Shown here piece by piece: positions 49,578 to 61,570 of a DNA stretch of 64,000 bases; the first letter of the stretch is position 1; every line of letters begins with the position of its first letter. The notes under the pieces are model-generated. The model was not told where the DNA came from and searched no databases. It saw only the letters and a program-made list of their open reading frames with translations. Source of the stretch: Polytrichum commune (taxonomy: Eukaryota; Streptophyta; Polytrichopsida; Polytrichales; Polytrichaceae); the NCBI GenBank assembly GCA_950295325.1, contig OX485808.1:17938527-18002526 (forward strand). Direction: 5' to 3'. The position numbers were made by a program, and so were the translations under genes.

Positions 49578-51847
49578 CACAAGGAACGTTTTTTGAATTC
49601 CATGTGTATGTTCCAAGATTTATGTATCTTTTCCCTACTTATTTTCATCATTTTCGGGATTCCCCTATGTTCTAATGTTGACTTGTAGGGGAACTCTAAA
49701 CATTTCTATTACACGGGGAAATGATTAGTTTACATTGTAGGGAAATTTGGACTATTATTTTACAACCAAGTGGTCATAGGGAATATAACTTATTTTCAAA
49801 GTGAGAATTTTCATAGAGGGGATTCGATCATAAAATAACATGGGAAATGTATTCTTTCTCTCAAAGAGGAAAATGTAAAATTGCAAGTCTATAGAGTTTG
49901 ATTGACATCTATTCATTGATTCACTTAGTTGGAATAATCAATTATGTCAACATGAATATCACTCAACAATTTTCAATTGGAATGTCAAGGGCCACTCACC
50001 TTTTTATTGACAAACACATAGAGTTCTATGATTAGACATATACACCATCCCATGAAATGGGGACACCCTTTGAAAACCCAGTGGCATGGTAATTTGAAGT
50101 CACATACTCCCCTAAACACTTCCACGACAATGGTGAATCTTGTACAAATGTTCAGAATTCTCCCTGTCGCCCTGCAATTCAAAAGCTACTCTAATTACAC
50201 TAAGATATATATATATATATATAAACATAAAATCACAAAACACAACACTAACCTGTGTGAGAAGATCCTCAATGGTCCGAAGTGGTGGCGAATAAAATGC
50301 TTGTCGTCTACTATCGGGGTAGACAACATTTTTTCCAACTAAACCCTCCATAATTACATCCCTTCGACATACATTATAACCCCCGTCTTTGAAACCACCT
50401 ATCTTCGTTTGAGCCGGATGATCCCCTGTCCACAACATTAACATACGTCGAATTCTAGATTTTCCATCCTCACACATTGGTAACATAGGGAAAATAAGAT
50501 GTGGAGGATAATTGTATACCACATCAAAACCATGAATAAAAAGTGACTCCAAATCACGAAACAAAGGCTCTAGAAAAGTTGTGAGAATTGATTCTTCAGA
50601 CTGCTTAATGATCTGTTTTGATGAGGCTGGAATACAAATCACGGGAATAGGACCAAGAGCATTGTTCTTTCCCTCATCCATAACTTCCAGTTCCACCACC
50701 CAAGTATCGTTGAACTTGGTCGTCGTTGTTAAGAATCCATCCCAATGACCAGCTAGAGCAAAATTCCTTGGATCTCCCTGCATAAATAAAACACAAAAGT
50801 AAAATAAGAAATAGTTTAACTTAACATCAAAATAAGAAATAAATCAGTAAAATAAAAATAAAACTTAATAAAAATCATAAAAATAGAAGAACTCCGAATA
50901 AACACTGACATGTACAAAAATCTTCTTGGAGATAATTTCAGATGAACAAATCAAGCATCTAAACTTATACTCGTGAAATATATCATCCCAACCATCACTT
51001 AGCTCTTGGCATGGATTGGGAAAAGCATGATACACTTCAAAGCAATTCTCATTATTGCATTTCACTGAAAGCTCTCATTTTTGTTCAGGATCCCAAAAAG
51101 CTTGATAAATTCTGAATTTGGAACCATCCCAAAATTCAGAAATTTGAGGAGGATGGTTATCAGGATGAACTCCACGCCATTTTTTACATTGCCTCCAATG
51201 CTCGAGAAACTCATGGCATTGTGTGCGACACAAACTCAACTGCTGCAATTCTGTTGCAATAGGTAGATAATCAAATGGAAGAATATCTTTACGAAGGGCC
51301 TTACAAATTGAACATTTCTCCCCACAGATTTTACAATTCCTCCTCAGTCTAGGACCTTCGAGACATAGGCACTTAACAACAGTTGCTCCTTCGTACTCAT
51401 CACTAGGTGCCAAAAGTTGTGGAGTGTGTGGTAAACCTATACTTCCAATTAATACTCTCCATCTTATTGGCTTTGACATTCCATTTTCTTCATACTCCTT
51501 CAACAACTTGTCATATGAGTTTGGAACCTCTAATTCCTGTCCAACTGATCCTGAAATATTTTTAAAAACAAATGTCAGACACAGAATGAAAATTAATATA
51601 AATTGGCATATTGATATTTATCACTTGACAGAAAATGACATAAGTTAAAGAAGTTTACCTGCATACGAGTAAAGCTGCCCAATATTCATTGATCCATAGT
51701 TGGTACTAGTATTCATTCCAATTATTCTTTTCATAATCTTCTCCTGTAGAGATACAAATGCTTTTCAAAAATCCAAATATGCTTGAAGTAAAACCATTTG
51801 TGTTTTCATAGCAAACTCGAGTATAAAGTTTTCTTGAGCAGGTAGTG
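49578..51847 (-). mobile_element. Internally deleted CACTA-like element (copy 2), 2.27 kb
   Basis: Comparison with the uninterrupted copies at 47056 and 23648 (TTTTGTACTTCTAC) gives the boundaries. The left end is CACAAGGAACGTTTTTTGAA, matching the 3' terminus of copy 1. The right end, reverse complement, starts CACTACCTGC. Left flank GTA and right flank GAA may be an imperfect 3-bp duplication. The 3' subterminal region (49610-49870) has repeated AGGGAA/TTCCC motifs like copy 1. The two ends share little beyond CACWA, so either one end has diverged or the right boundary is not exact. Confidence 0.68.
50253..51734 (-). pseudogene. Tnp2/CACTA-like transposase, 5' exons only (copy 2)
   Basis: Exons 51734-51659 (ATG at 51734), 51550-50910 and 50777-50253; phases agree, and the third exon is 525 nt, exactly as in copy 1 (4897-5421). 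The first two exons give MKRIIGMNTSTNYGS, a segment LIGSIGLPHTPQLLAPSDEY, a Cys-rich knuckle (CKICGEKCSICK), then TQCHEFLEHWR and FWDGSKF. The third exon has LWTGDHPAQTKIGG. A TGA at 51075-51077 replaces the TGG of copy 1. Exons 3-5 of copy 1 are deleted. It shows the real 5' end of the family, which copy 1 lacks or has degraded. Confidence 0.72.
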
Positions 51848-51988
51848 GAATTCTACTTAAAATCCGCTTCTAGAGATAATATATATTATGCCTAGGGTCA
51901 TGGGTTCCCCATCAAGTCACAGTATAAGTTTGCAACGTGGGCCCTTAGAATATGAGAGTGAGATATGGGAGTTTAGTTTGAATCTAAG

Positions 51989-52338
51989 CTCGGGGGGGGG
52001 GGGGGGGGAGTGTGTTAAAAAGTTAAGGATATAGGTGCGAACAACCACTATTTTATAGGGGGGTATTACTTTCAATTCTCTTCTTTTTTTCACATGATAT
52101 CATTATGCAAATTTCTACTTTGGGTTAATAGAAAAATGGCTTGCATTACTTATAATTCCAAATTACCTATTATTCCATACCCCATAGTACTTCAAAGATG
52201 TCCAATGCCATTTTTGATACCCTATATTACTCTTAAGTCCATTTATAATTTTCTGCCCCCATGTTTTTAAAATACCCTATCATTTCATCGCACGTATATT
52301 GCTACTCCAACCAATGACTACCCCCCCCCCCCCCCGAG
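51989..52338. mobile_element. CTCGGG...CCCGAG MITE with homopolymer ends, TSD AATCTAAG
   Basis: AATCTAAG stands at 51981-51988 and 52339-52346; the empty site is at about 47183. The element starts CTC followed by about 17 G and ends in a run of about 16 C followed by GAG, a TIR made almost wholly of a homopolymer. Interior AT-rich, non-coding. Confidence 0.82.
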
Positions 52339-52680
52339 AATCTAAGTCTCCATGTGTAGCTTTTTTAGCATCTCACTGTTATATTTGGAGAGCCCACTGA
52401 ACAAGAGTTGTAGAATGCATAATGTTGTGCATGGTTCTTAAATTAAAAGGCACCAAAATGAATTGCACTTCATGTTAAGTACTTTTTTGCAACCACATAA
52501 GTTCATTCATCATGAAGAAATTGTTATGTGGGACTAGTTCTAATTCTTAAATCCTACCACATGATCATGTAGTTTCAGATTGAATCTGAGTGAGCACAAC
52601 AATATCAAACCGAATATGAGTGAACACAACTCATCTATTAAATTATGCTATGCGACCCATTTCCCACCCTAAATTATTAC

Positions 52681-52716
<36 letters not shown>

Positions 52717-53389
52717 TACAAACATGTGAGCATGATCTCGTAGCTTTGAAAACAATATTTTGCTCAAAGTTGACATAATTTGGTTAGATTGATTTAAGGT
52801 ATCGTGTAATTATGAGTAAGAGTCCACTTCTAGAGATACATGCCTCTCACATGCCTGCAATTCTTGGTTGGCTTCCAAGTCAAAAAGAACACTACAATGT
52901 TTATGGTATTTAGTGTCACGTTCACTATTTACGAAGGGTGTGAGGCCAAACCACCCACCCTTAAGCGTCCTAGTCCGGGTGAGGGAATGGGGATCACATT
53001 CGTGTTCATATAACTCCCTCTTACCAACTTCGCACAAATCCATTTCATTTTCTATCAATTCTTGCACACCAATTTATTCCATAATACGAGTACAAGCATT
53101 GAAAAATGCGCTTCTCTATTTATTCCCTTCCTCCTACACTAATTCACAACCCCACACTCAAATCCCTACTAAAGCTTATTCCCTTATGCCACCCTCTAAG
53201 TTATATGAACCAACTCCACTAATTCACTAATGAGTTGAGCTCCTAATTAATTCTTCCCCCCCTCCCCCCTTTTCTAATTAAGTAGCCCTCATAATAAGTT
53301 ACCTTACTCTCTTCCCATATCCGGCCGGCTCATAACCGGCCCTATCCATGGGCCATGTCCGGTCCCATACCCGGCCTTAAATCCCAGCC

Positions 53390-53920
53390 TTCAGCTAAAC
53401 CAACAGCTCCTTAGTCCCATCCTTCGAGGCTAACCAGCAGCTCCTTAGTCCCAGCCTTCGAGGCTAAACCAGCAGCTCCTTAAATCCAACCTTCTAGCTA
53501 AACCAACAGCTCCTTAGTCCCAACCTTCGAGGCTAAACCAACAACTCCTTAAATCCAACCTTCTAGCTAACCAGCAGCTCCTTAGTCCAACCTTCGAGCT
53601 AACCAGCACCTCCTTAGTCCCAGCCTTCGAGGCTAAACCAACAGCTCCTTAAATCCAACCTTCTAGCTAAACCAGCAACTCCTTAAATCCAACCTTCAAG
53701 CTAACCAGCAGCTCCTTAGTCCCAGCCTTCGAGGCTAAACCAGCAGCTCCTTAATCCCAGCCTTCAAGTCTAAACCAACAGCTCTTTAAATCCAACCTTC
53801 TAACTAACCAGTAGCTCCTTAGTCCAACCTTCGAGGCTAACCAGCAGCTCCTTAGTCCCAACCTTCGAGGCTAAACCAACAGCTTCTTAATCCCAGCCTT
53901 AGAGCTAAGACCCCTAACTA
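53390..53920. repeat. Minisatellite, unit about 35 bp
   Basis: About 14 degenerate units of the form ACCAGCAGCTCCTTAGTCCC AGCCTTCGAGGCTA, alternating with a variant ...CTCCTTAAATCCAACCTTCTAGCTA.... Two unit types are interspersed rather than blocked. Confidence 0.85.
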
Positions 53921-54002
53921 ATTCCCCTACCTAATTCCACTAATTTCACTAAGTCCCCTCCTAAGTCCCGCATTCTTTCGAGCTCTAAGAGCTCAAAATC
54001 CT

Positions 54003-54004
54003 AG

Positions 54005-54040
<36 letters not shown>
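54003..54040. repeat. GA microsatellite
   Basis: About 17 uninterrupted GA units, extended by GGA-rich sequence to about 54072. Confidence 0.9.
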
Positions 54041-54044
<4 letters not shown>

Positions 54045-54527
54045 GAAGAGAGGAGAGAAGAGGAGGAGAGGGCACCCAAAACCACAAACCCCTTAACCCT
54101 CTCCTACTTAGTAGGACCTTATATCACTATATTCGTTAATCGGAGATTTTTGAAAGTCTCAAAATTAAATATGCCCATAGTTTGGGATGCCAATATTGTG
54201 GGCATATAGAATATTGGGAACATCAAGAACATGATGATTTATAAATTCGCATGCGAAGAATATTCTCATTACTAAAAATAGAAAGTCTCAATTACAATGA
54301 AAACGTGTAGTCCATGTGAAAAATAACAATGGACTTTTAAAAACAAATTGTTTATGTCATTTTAGAGTTTAGGGTGCCCATCCCAAAAGTAAGGGTCTTA
54401 TAAAGTTGGATGACACATCCCAAACATATGCCACAATGGAATGTGACAAGTCTACTAAGTCTATTAAAAACCAAGCTTGCTAAGCTCACATGCCTCTCGC
54501 CATTAACTCCCACCTAGTATGTTATGT

Positions 54528-57500
54528 TTACCCATCTCCATCTTCCGCTTCATATCCATTGTCCGAGTCATTTTCCGCAGCTGCAATACGTGCCAAATTG
54601 TCCTTGGCAAAATCTATATGTTTTTGGGGAATGGTCATTGATTCTGTTTTGGAACCTTTGCGCGGCTTCCAAGCACAAAGTATAGTATCCGTGTTTATCC
54701 GAACCGGTTTGTACGCTGAGTCCACTGTCCACTTGAAATTCTTTTTGGTGTCCCAACCTAAATAAGTGCGAAGTACGTTCTGGTCTTTAGTGCTTGGACG
54801 GCAATATTCCACCTCAATTTGACGAAAGTTGGGGCTAGTTCGAACAAAATTGGGTGAAGACAATGTTTTCACCAACCAAATTGGTTTGGGATGCTCCTCA
54901 TCCCCAGCTCGTACGAGCACCAAATAACCTTCATGGCAATCAACCCCAACACGAAACGACAGTGCCGGTCGATTGCGGGCAGGGCCAACGTAATGTTCAT
55001 CCATTGCGAACTCTTCACGAACGTCTCCATTGTTGAAAAACATGGTGTCAGACTTGACAACCGTCAAACGACTTTGTGGCCAAAACCCTTGTGTCAAAGT
55101 CGTACAGGTGTCGCCATCAACTGTCACTAGGGCCGAGCGAATGCGATCCCAATATGAAATCAATGGTTCATGAGTATCTCTAACACATCTAGTGATGTCC
55201 TCCTCACACAACTCCTTCCAATATTCAATGAATCCGGATATGCCTTTGATGATCTCCGGTCGATTCCTCATGGGGTTGGGTTTACAAGGCTTTGGATCCC
55301 CATCCGGGAGCAAACATTTCCCATCATTGTCTTGACACCATACTAGTATACCGTCATCCGGGCCCCAATTAGGAGATGTGCACAAAAGCTTGAATTGTAT
55401 GGCCGGGAGACCATCATCCCTCATATAGAATCGGAATTGTTGTGCTTTGGTGTGTCCCACCAAACGGTCCCTTCCTTTCAACATGTATGGCTTGATGAAG
55501 GCCTTAAAATCTAGTACTTCCTCGATCATGTGCGGAATCACCGGCATATGGTCCAAATCCATATACAATTTCATAAGAAGTGGTATGGTTGGAAAATCTT
55601 CCTCATGCAACTTCATGCTCCACCGTCCGAAGGACGCATCAATGTCGTCATGTATGTGTCCCACCATCAAGAAAGACAAAAACACCTCCTTGAAGATACC
55701 TTTTGCCACAAGCAAAGACCAAAAACAAAATACGTATCGACATTTGTTGTCCTTTGCGCAATTATCAAGTTGAACGTGGAGAGTTGGAGGCAAAAGTTTT
55801 ACACAAATAAGCTCTCTGGATGTTTTCTGCAATGACGACATACAAACCTCCTTATCCGCAAGCACTGTCTCGTAAAGGGGTGTCGTTCCACACCCATCAA
55901 ACAATGCACGTGAAGACTATATCGGCGGTTTCTCTAGATCGCGCAAGAGTTTTGCAAATGAACCCACCGTGTGGTTAGTATCGCCAGGGTAAAAATCCAA
56001 ATCATAATGGGCATATTTTACGTCCCCATGGCCGTGGGCAATCATACCTATAAAAAACAAACGATGGATTAATCTCCAAAAAAATGAAGAGACCACTGAA
56101 GTAGAACATTTGGAAAACACACCCAATAAAATTGGATTTATGGTGAATATAGGTTTGTGATGCCATACAAACCTGTTACAGATACGGGCAACTTGAAAAG
56201 ACCATCCGTGGCCTTTATTTTGCGAGCATAACAAGGGCATGCGGTCTTCGAGTGGTCCATTTTATCATGGATAACTGTTAGAACCTCTGTAGGCCTCATT
56301 ATGGACAAAGCACGGTTCTTGTAGTAATCTTGACGGTGAGCCTCTTGGTTGTTGACATGTTCAATATATTTTGCCTGATGCCTGCTATGAGACTCAGTAC
56401 CTATGGGGTGGGCAACTCGAAGACCTTTGTATTTTTCACACGTCGTGCACCTCGCGAACTTGTCACCAAGTCTCTTCAAAATGTATTCTGCAAATTGTTG
56501 GTTTTTAATGACACTCAACTTGGACAAAGAAATGGGCCCACAACTCGCTATGCGACCCACTTCGTTGATATCCGTTAATATGTTCTTCCATTTTGTGCCC
56601 GTGGGCAACACCATTCGAACAACTTTCTCCCCTATCGACAACGTCCTCGTCTTGTGGGGCATTGCATCGGCCAATGGCACTATGATCGTGGAGAGTGTGG
56701 CGGAGGCTTGGAGTGTAGCCTCCCTAGGTTTCTTTGTGCCCGCATTGCCATGAAATCGAGAGCGACGACCCAAGGATGAATACTTTCTAAACCTATAAAA
56801 GTCAGCCTTGGAGACGGCATGAATGGTATACCATGCGGTACAACACACTTCCACATTCTCGAGGGTGACCACCTTATGGCCATGGGCATCAAGGTGCAAA
56901 TTTCTATGGACCTCGAGTTTCTTTGCTGACCTCATACGAAAATCTGCTAGCCACATCTCCTGACGCAAAGACTTAATTTTTTCGCGGTGGAAAAATTGGC
57001 AACATCTTTTTGCACAACAGTCCTTGGCGGACACGAGACGGATAGAATCGTCTCCTAATATGCGATCATGTCGACGCTCTTTATCCTTAGGAGGCGCGCG
57101 GCTAGAATCATATCTACAGAGGCCTTTGCGAGGACGAGTGTTGGAAACCAAGGTTGATTGAACTTGCTCATGCCGTCGCCCATGATCCCACAAGCTTACT
57201 TCTTCATGAAGAACCCGACGAAGGGACCATCGGCGCAATGAAAACCTCCAAGTCACAGGGACCTCAAGCGGAAGCAAAGAATTCAAGATGCACACCCCAA
57301 CATCATGGAGACCAAGGGGATTGGCATCAACACATTCACGGGGATCGGAGTTTCTACATATGTCATTTGCCACCGGGACACCTAGATCATTAAGTAGAAC
57401 CACATCAAGGCCCACCCATTTCTCCCTACCATATCCTGCACACAAAGGAATGTCATCGTCGTCCACACCGGAATGTAGAGAACGGTCGTGCACTTGAAAA

Positions 57501-57649
57501 GAATCATGAGAGGATGTACGCAATGACACACCCTCCACGTTTGTGTCGTCAAAACTACCCGCGGATGAGGATGAAAGTTCACATTCACGAACGGAGGACG
57601 ACATGTCTGTTGACAACTCCAGAGAACTACCACCCACATGCATCGCCAT
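54528..57649 (-). pseudogene. DUF7869-type, DDE-transposase-like gene, two exons, one internal TAG
   Basis: Exon 1 57649-56173 (ATG at 57649, directly after a TTTTTGTAG acceptor, so a 5' UTR intron is likely) and exon 2 56047-54528; introns CAG|GTTTGT...TTATAG. Spliced length is exactly 999 codons. Exon 1: acidic/Ser N-terminus, Cys-rich CCAKRCCQFF region, VCCTAWYTIHAVSKADFYRF, CTTCEKY and, near residue 465, IHDKMDHSKTACP. Exon 2: HVQLDNCAKDNK (Asp near 586) and FLMVGHIHDDIDASFGRW (near 624-629). This is the conserved core of DUF7869 proteins; the spaced acidic residues suggest an RNase-H-fold DDD/E nuclease, which is inference. A TAG at 55917-55919 (between KPPI and SSRALFDGCG) breaks an otherwise perfect frame, so this copy is probably inactive or needs read-through. 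The C-terminus is acidic. Upstream it faces the palindrome array starting at 57757. Confidence 0.72.
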
Positions 57650-57756
57650 CCCACCTACAAAAACCAGAGGCACCAGGAGACCCAAACGTAAACGAAAGAA
57701 TGACAGCCAATATGGACAACATTCAACGCAACATGCCAAATCAGTCAAGTTCTAAA

Positions 57757-58743
57757 TACGAACGTCCGTTCGTATACAACTGCAATAATGAATGTGCATG
57801 TGTGTGGAAGTCAATAACTTAGAAAGCCTTTCAAGGTGCTATCATATTGATCGCAGGTGGAATTTACGAACGTGCGTTCGTTAATTACAGACCATCGACC
57901 TGCATGAGCAGAACGCAGAAGTTTTTTATACGAACGCACGTTCGTATAGCATAGGATGAATGAGTTTGGGTATAAAGGTTTATAAACGAGGAGTATTTCT
58001 TGGAAACCAGGACAAAACTCGCATGTTGTATTCACGAGAAAAATTTGTAAATCACAACTATCCGGAATTTCCAAGAGTATATCGGGACAAAATAGATAGC
58101 ATGTTTACGAACGCACGTTCGTAAAACCATAGCAATCACTATCTGCACGTGTACACCAGAAAATCATAGATGGCGTACTTACGAACGCACGTTCGTAAAT
58201 GAACAACCATTATATTTATAATTATACACACATAAAAGCGTAGATGCCACATTTACGAACGCACGTTCGTAAATGAACCACCATTCGCACTGCATATGAT
58301 TGATATACATGTGTCACAACGTCGACTATGGTCTACTTTGGTAGTTACGAACGCACGTTCATAAACCCACAACATTCCGTCCGATCCAACAGTTCTAGTG
58401 ATGGGACCTCGTCTTTACGAACGCACGTTTGTAAAACCACAACAACCCCTATCTGAAGGTGTACACCAAGAAATCATAGATGGCGTACTTACGAACGCAC
58501 GTTCGTAAATGAACAACCATTATATTTATAATTGTACACACATAAAAGCGTAGATGCCACATTTACGAACGCACGTTCGTAAATGAACCACCATTCGCAT
58601 CGCACATGATTGATATACATGTGTCACAACGTCGACTCTGGTCTACTTTGGTAGTTACGAACGCACGTTCGTAAACCCACAACATTCCGTCCGATCCAAC
58701 TGTGCTAGTGATGGGACCTCATCTTTACGAACGCGCGTTCGTA
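57757..58743. promoter_or_regulatory. Palindrome array 1: 12 copies of TACGAACG-NN-CGTTCGTA
   Basis: 18-bp cores start at 57757, 57865, 57929, 58106, 58180, 58254, 58346, 58416, 58490, 58564, 58656 and 58726. Nine are perfect; those at 57865, 58346 and 58416 have one mismatch. The central dinucleotide is TC, TG, CA (nine times) or CG. Many extend by one or two further paired bases (TT...AA). The array lies just upstream of the start of the minus-strand transposase-like gene, in its promoter or 5' UTR intron. Most likely a binding site for a dimeric protein; hairpin formation is another possibility. Confidence 0.85.
58106..58725. repeat. 310-bp tandem duplication inside palindrome array 1
   Basis: 58106-58415 and 58416-58725 are near-identical; each of the four inner palindromes has a partner exactly 310 bp away. 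Within a unit the sites are spaced 74, 74, 92 and 70 bp. Two sites that are imperfect in the first unit or at the junction (58346, 58416) are perfect in their partners. Confidence 0.9.
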
Positions 58744-58744
58744 A

Positions 58745-59138
58745 GTTTCCGGTATTTGCGGCGGTATATTAGGGATATGCTATGTCATGTACCTGTGAGG
58801 AGTACGGTTGGCGAACAGGAGGGTGGCTTGAGCGCGCTCCGACGACTCTCTAGAGCGCACACCTCCCGTCAGCCGCAGAAAAGAGCTCTTCCGTGGGGGG
58901 AAAAGCTTTAAGTACCTCCCCCCGGTGGTTCAAAATCTCTTGGATGCTCTTTAAAAAGCGGATTCCCACCCCCTACCTAGACCTACCAATATGCCATTCC
59001 CGCCATGCGATTCCCGCCATGACCAATTATATAAATAGCATTTTGTATGCAACATGTATTGCATGCACGCACATTATATTGGAAAAAAATGTAAATTAGT
59101 CGCACACCTTAGATGTAACCAAGGTCTGAACAACCAAA

Positions 59139-59180
<42 letters not shown>

Positions 59181-60980
59181 ACATGATATTTAAATATTAT
59201 GAATTTTGACATAGAAGATTAAATGATTTGCAACCAAGGTGTGAAGTCCAAGTTAATGAACAATTCATATCTACTACAATAATGGTATATTTGGTAATTG
59301 GAGTCATTTAGTTGATTTTGAGACTATTTAAGAACGCACTTTAAATTTCAAATATGGACTTGTAATTACAAACTAAAATTTCCATACGTATAGTTTCCAA
59401 ATCGGATGCAACTAACATTAGACATAAAGGCATTGAAGTGAACGAAATTATGAAACATAGTTACATGAAAATATTTGCACATGAAATGAGAAATAGACCC
59501 CAAAGGAAGGGAACATACCGAGAATTAATGGAACTTGAATCAATTCAATGGAAATACCATCCATAACTCTTAACCTTGATATATAAAAGAAACTAAATAT
59601 AGAAACTATATTTATATCACTCAATAAGGTGGGAGTGGGACTCATGGACCCATGAATAGAAAATCATTGACGCATGAATTAAGGGCCTAAGACATGCAAG
59701 TTATAATAATATTAAGTATGGATTGTGTGATCAGATTCTATAATAACTATTAAGTTATTATTTCATCATAACTCTTAAGTTTCAAGTTTCATTAATCACA
59801 TAAACCAAATTTTTGTCTCAATTCAATTAATTTAGAATCTCCAAATGACAATCGGCATGATTCTCAATTATTACGATTGATATGAATCGAATAAAGCAAT
59901 TTCCAATCCATCGAACATCGGTAGATCATTTTGACATGCCCATAGATCACAACATGGCCACATACAAGACTACCATGTAAGATACAAAGATGCAGGGATG
60001 TAGAGTTTAGGGTTGGTGATAGTGTTTAGGGTTTAGGGTTTAGTGTATTCGACCACATGGCTGCAATGCACAAGTTCAATCTAAAATGTCCTCAGATGAA
60101 TGACGATAAACAAAATTCAAGCATGTTTACTAAGTTATTGAAGTTAATGTGATAGACGCATCCATTACATATAGGGTTTACAAATCATGAATTTAATGTG
60201 AACTCATTACTTATACATTCAAGTCGTTATAAGTGTTACATATTGTAGAATGTTTCATTCAATTAATAGTTAAGTTGAATTATATATACTATCGTTTATG
60301 CTTTTTTTGTATTAAACCTTAGGGTCCTCTTTTTAAAAACAATTAGTGTTATTTCTATAAATGTTCATGGTTTTGGGTTTTAGTTGTACAAGTGTTACTT
60401 GTACATTTTGTATAGTTGTTCTTTTTTAAACCCCCCCACCCAAGGCTGATTTTTCACAAAGTTTTTGCCCGTCCACGTCCAAAAACCTTGAATTGAAAGG
60501 CAAAAAAAATTGCAACCCGTCCCAAAACCGGTAATTATTTCTAAACCAACCCGTCCATGGAAAGGTTAAAGGAAAAACAACCCGTCCCAAAACAGGTAAT
60601 TTCTAAACCAACCTGTCCATGAAAAGGTTAAAGAAAAAAACCAATTAATAAAGATAAACCGAAAGATGTTGGCATGTGATTGGTTGCACTTGGAAACAAT
60701 AGGATTTTGCTTCAATGCCATCAGTACTATGTCTTTTTGCTAATTTCAGCTGCCACCACCCGCATTCCCTCCATGACATTGCCCCCCCCCCCCCAATTTC
60801 TTCCATTTGAGTTTTGAAGCTCTTCCCATCGAGCAGGTATTGAAGCTCTTCCCATTGACAAATCTGAGTTAGTTAGGTATCTCTTACACACATTCTTTCT
60901 ATATCTTTTGGGCATGAGGGATTATGAGGTTTTGGGTGAAGGATTTGAGTTTTTTTTTTGGAACAAGAACTGGTAGGCTT
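58745..60980. other. Gene-free interval between the palindrome arrays (left part)
   Basis: 58.80-58.93 kb is GC-rich (GAGCGCGCTCCGACGACTC). Then AT-rich DNA with a TA microsatellite (59142-59177), a telomere repeat (60025-60043), and repeated ACCCGTCCCAAAAC-like blocks (60450-60640) that also occur at 61480-61560, flanking the hAT remnant. A run of 13 C is at 60782-60794. No gene recognised. Confidence 0.5.
59142..59177. repeat. TA microsatellite
   Basis: About 18 TA units. Similar shorter tracts are at 50208-50222 and 52687-52713. Confidence 0.9.
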
Positions 60981-61570
60981 CGCGGTCGAGGAGATTCAAC
61001 CTACCTTTTTGTGTCATGCATTGCAATATGTGAGAGGGGTTTTCCTAAACAAAACCTAATCAAAAATCATCTACGTACTAGTTTGAAGTTAGAAACTTTA
61101 GATGCTTTGATGCGCTTTTCATGTGCAAATATTCCAGTTGAAAACATCAATTGGAATGCAGTGATGCTTGTTTGGAGAAACATGAAGGATAGGAGAATTC
61201 ATCCACTTCTTTGAAGGGTAAGTAGGTATTTATTTTTAAAATTTTGATCATAAGTGTACCTTCAATTATAATCTTTGACATTATGTTAAAAAGGTTCTAA
61301 ATTTTGTGGTTGATGAATTAATGTATGCAGGTGAATCAAGCACTTCAATTTGATATATTGATTGGGTATTAGTGGTTTGATTGCATTATGCTTATATTCA
61401 CATGTCATGTATGACATAATGTAATTGATATTTATACCATTTATGTTTTTTGGACAAAAATTATAAAAACATTATTTTTAGAACCCGTCCAAAGTAAATT
61501 TGACACGTCCAAAAACCGGTTCATTTTCTAAGAATCCGTCCACTGGAAATGTTTTTTTTTATGAACATGT
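60450..61570 (+). mobile_element. hAT remnant flanked by CGTCC-rich subterminal repeats
   Basis: Both sides carry several (A)CCCGTCC / CCGTCCA motifs (60470-60615; 61482-61545) around a hAT transposase fragment, as expected for subterminal repeats. The ends and target duplication could not be fixed. Confidence 0.45.
60990..61214 (+). pseudogene. hAT transposase C-terminal fragment
   Basis: The frame reads CERGFPKQNLIKNHLRTSLK, then LETLDALMRFSC and ENINWNAVMLVWRNMKDRR, the hATC dimerisation motif. It is related to but clearly distinct from 39346-39606. The start at 60924 is in low-complexity T-rich sequence and is not meaningful. Confidence 0.7.

Larger units (their letters stand above)
46212..52938. 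repeat. Tandem duplication: 46212-48732 and 48733-52938
   Basis: From TTCAGAGTTA(C/T)GTGTTGC the second copy repeats the first almost base for base, interrupted by the CACTA-like element (49578-51847) and a MITE (51989-52338). It ends at about 52938, corresponding to 47818, where unrelated sequence begins. The join at 48733 falls inside a MITE family C copy (…GGTATTAT|TCAGAG). High identity means it is younger than the unit 1/unit 2 duplication. Confidence 0.82.
52939..54480. other. Left part of the 52.9-64 kb insert: no gene
   Basis: Begins TGTGAGGCCAAACCACCC where the tandem duplication is broken off. It contains CCGGCC-rich sequence (53320-53390), a minisatellite (53390-53920) and a GA tract (54003-54040). 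A TG start raises the possibility of an LTR, but no second copy, primer-binding site or polypurine tract was found. Confidence 0.4.

Noticed and set aside
52939-54480. LTR of a retrotransposon starting TGTGAGG
   Set aside because: No second LTR, primer-binding site, polypurine tract or gag/pol was found; kept only as a possibility.
57650-57748. Translation of the DUF7869-like gene starting at 57748
   Set aside because: That start is a TTG, and a clear TTTTTGTAG splice acceptor lies just before the ATG at 57649. A plant gene would use the ATG.
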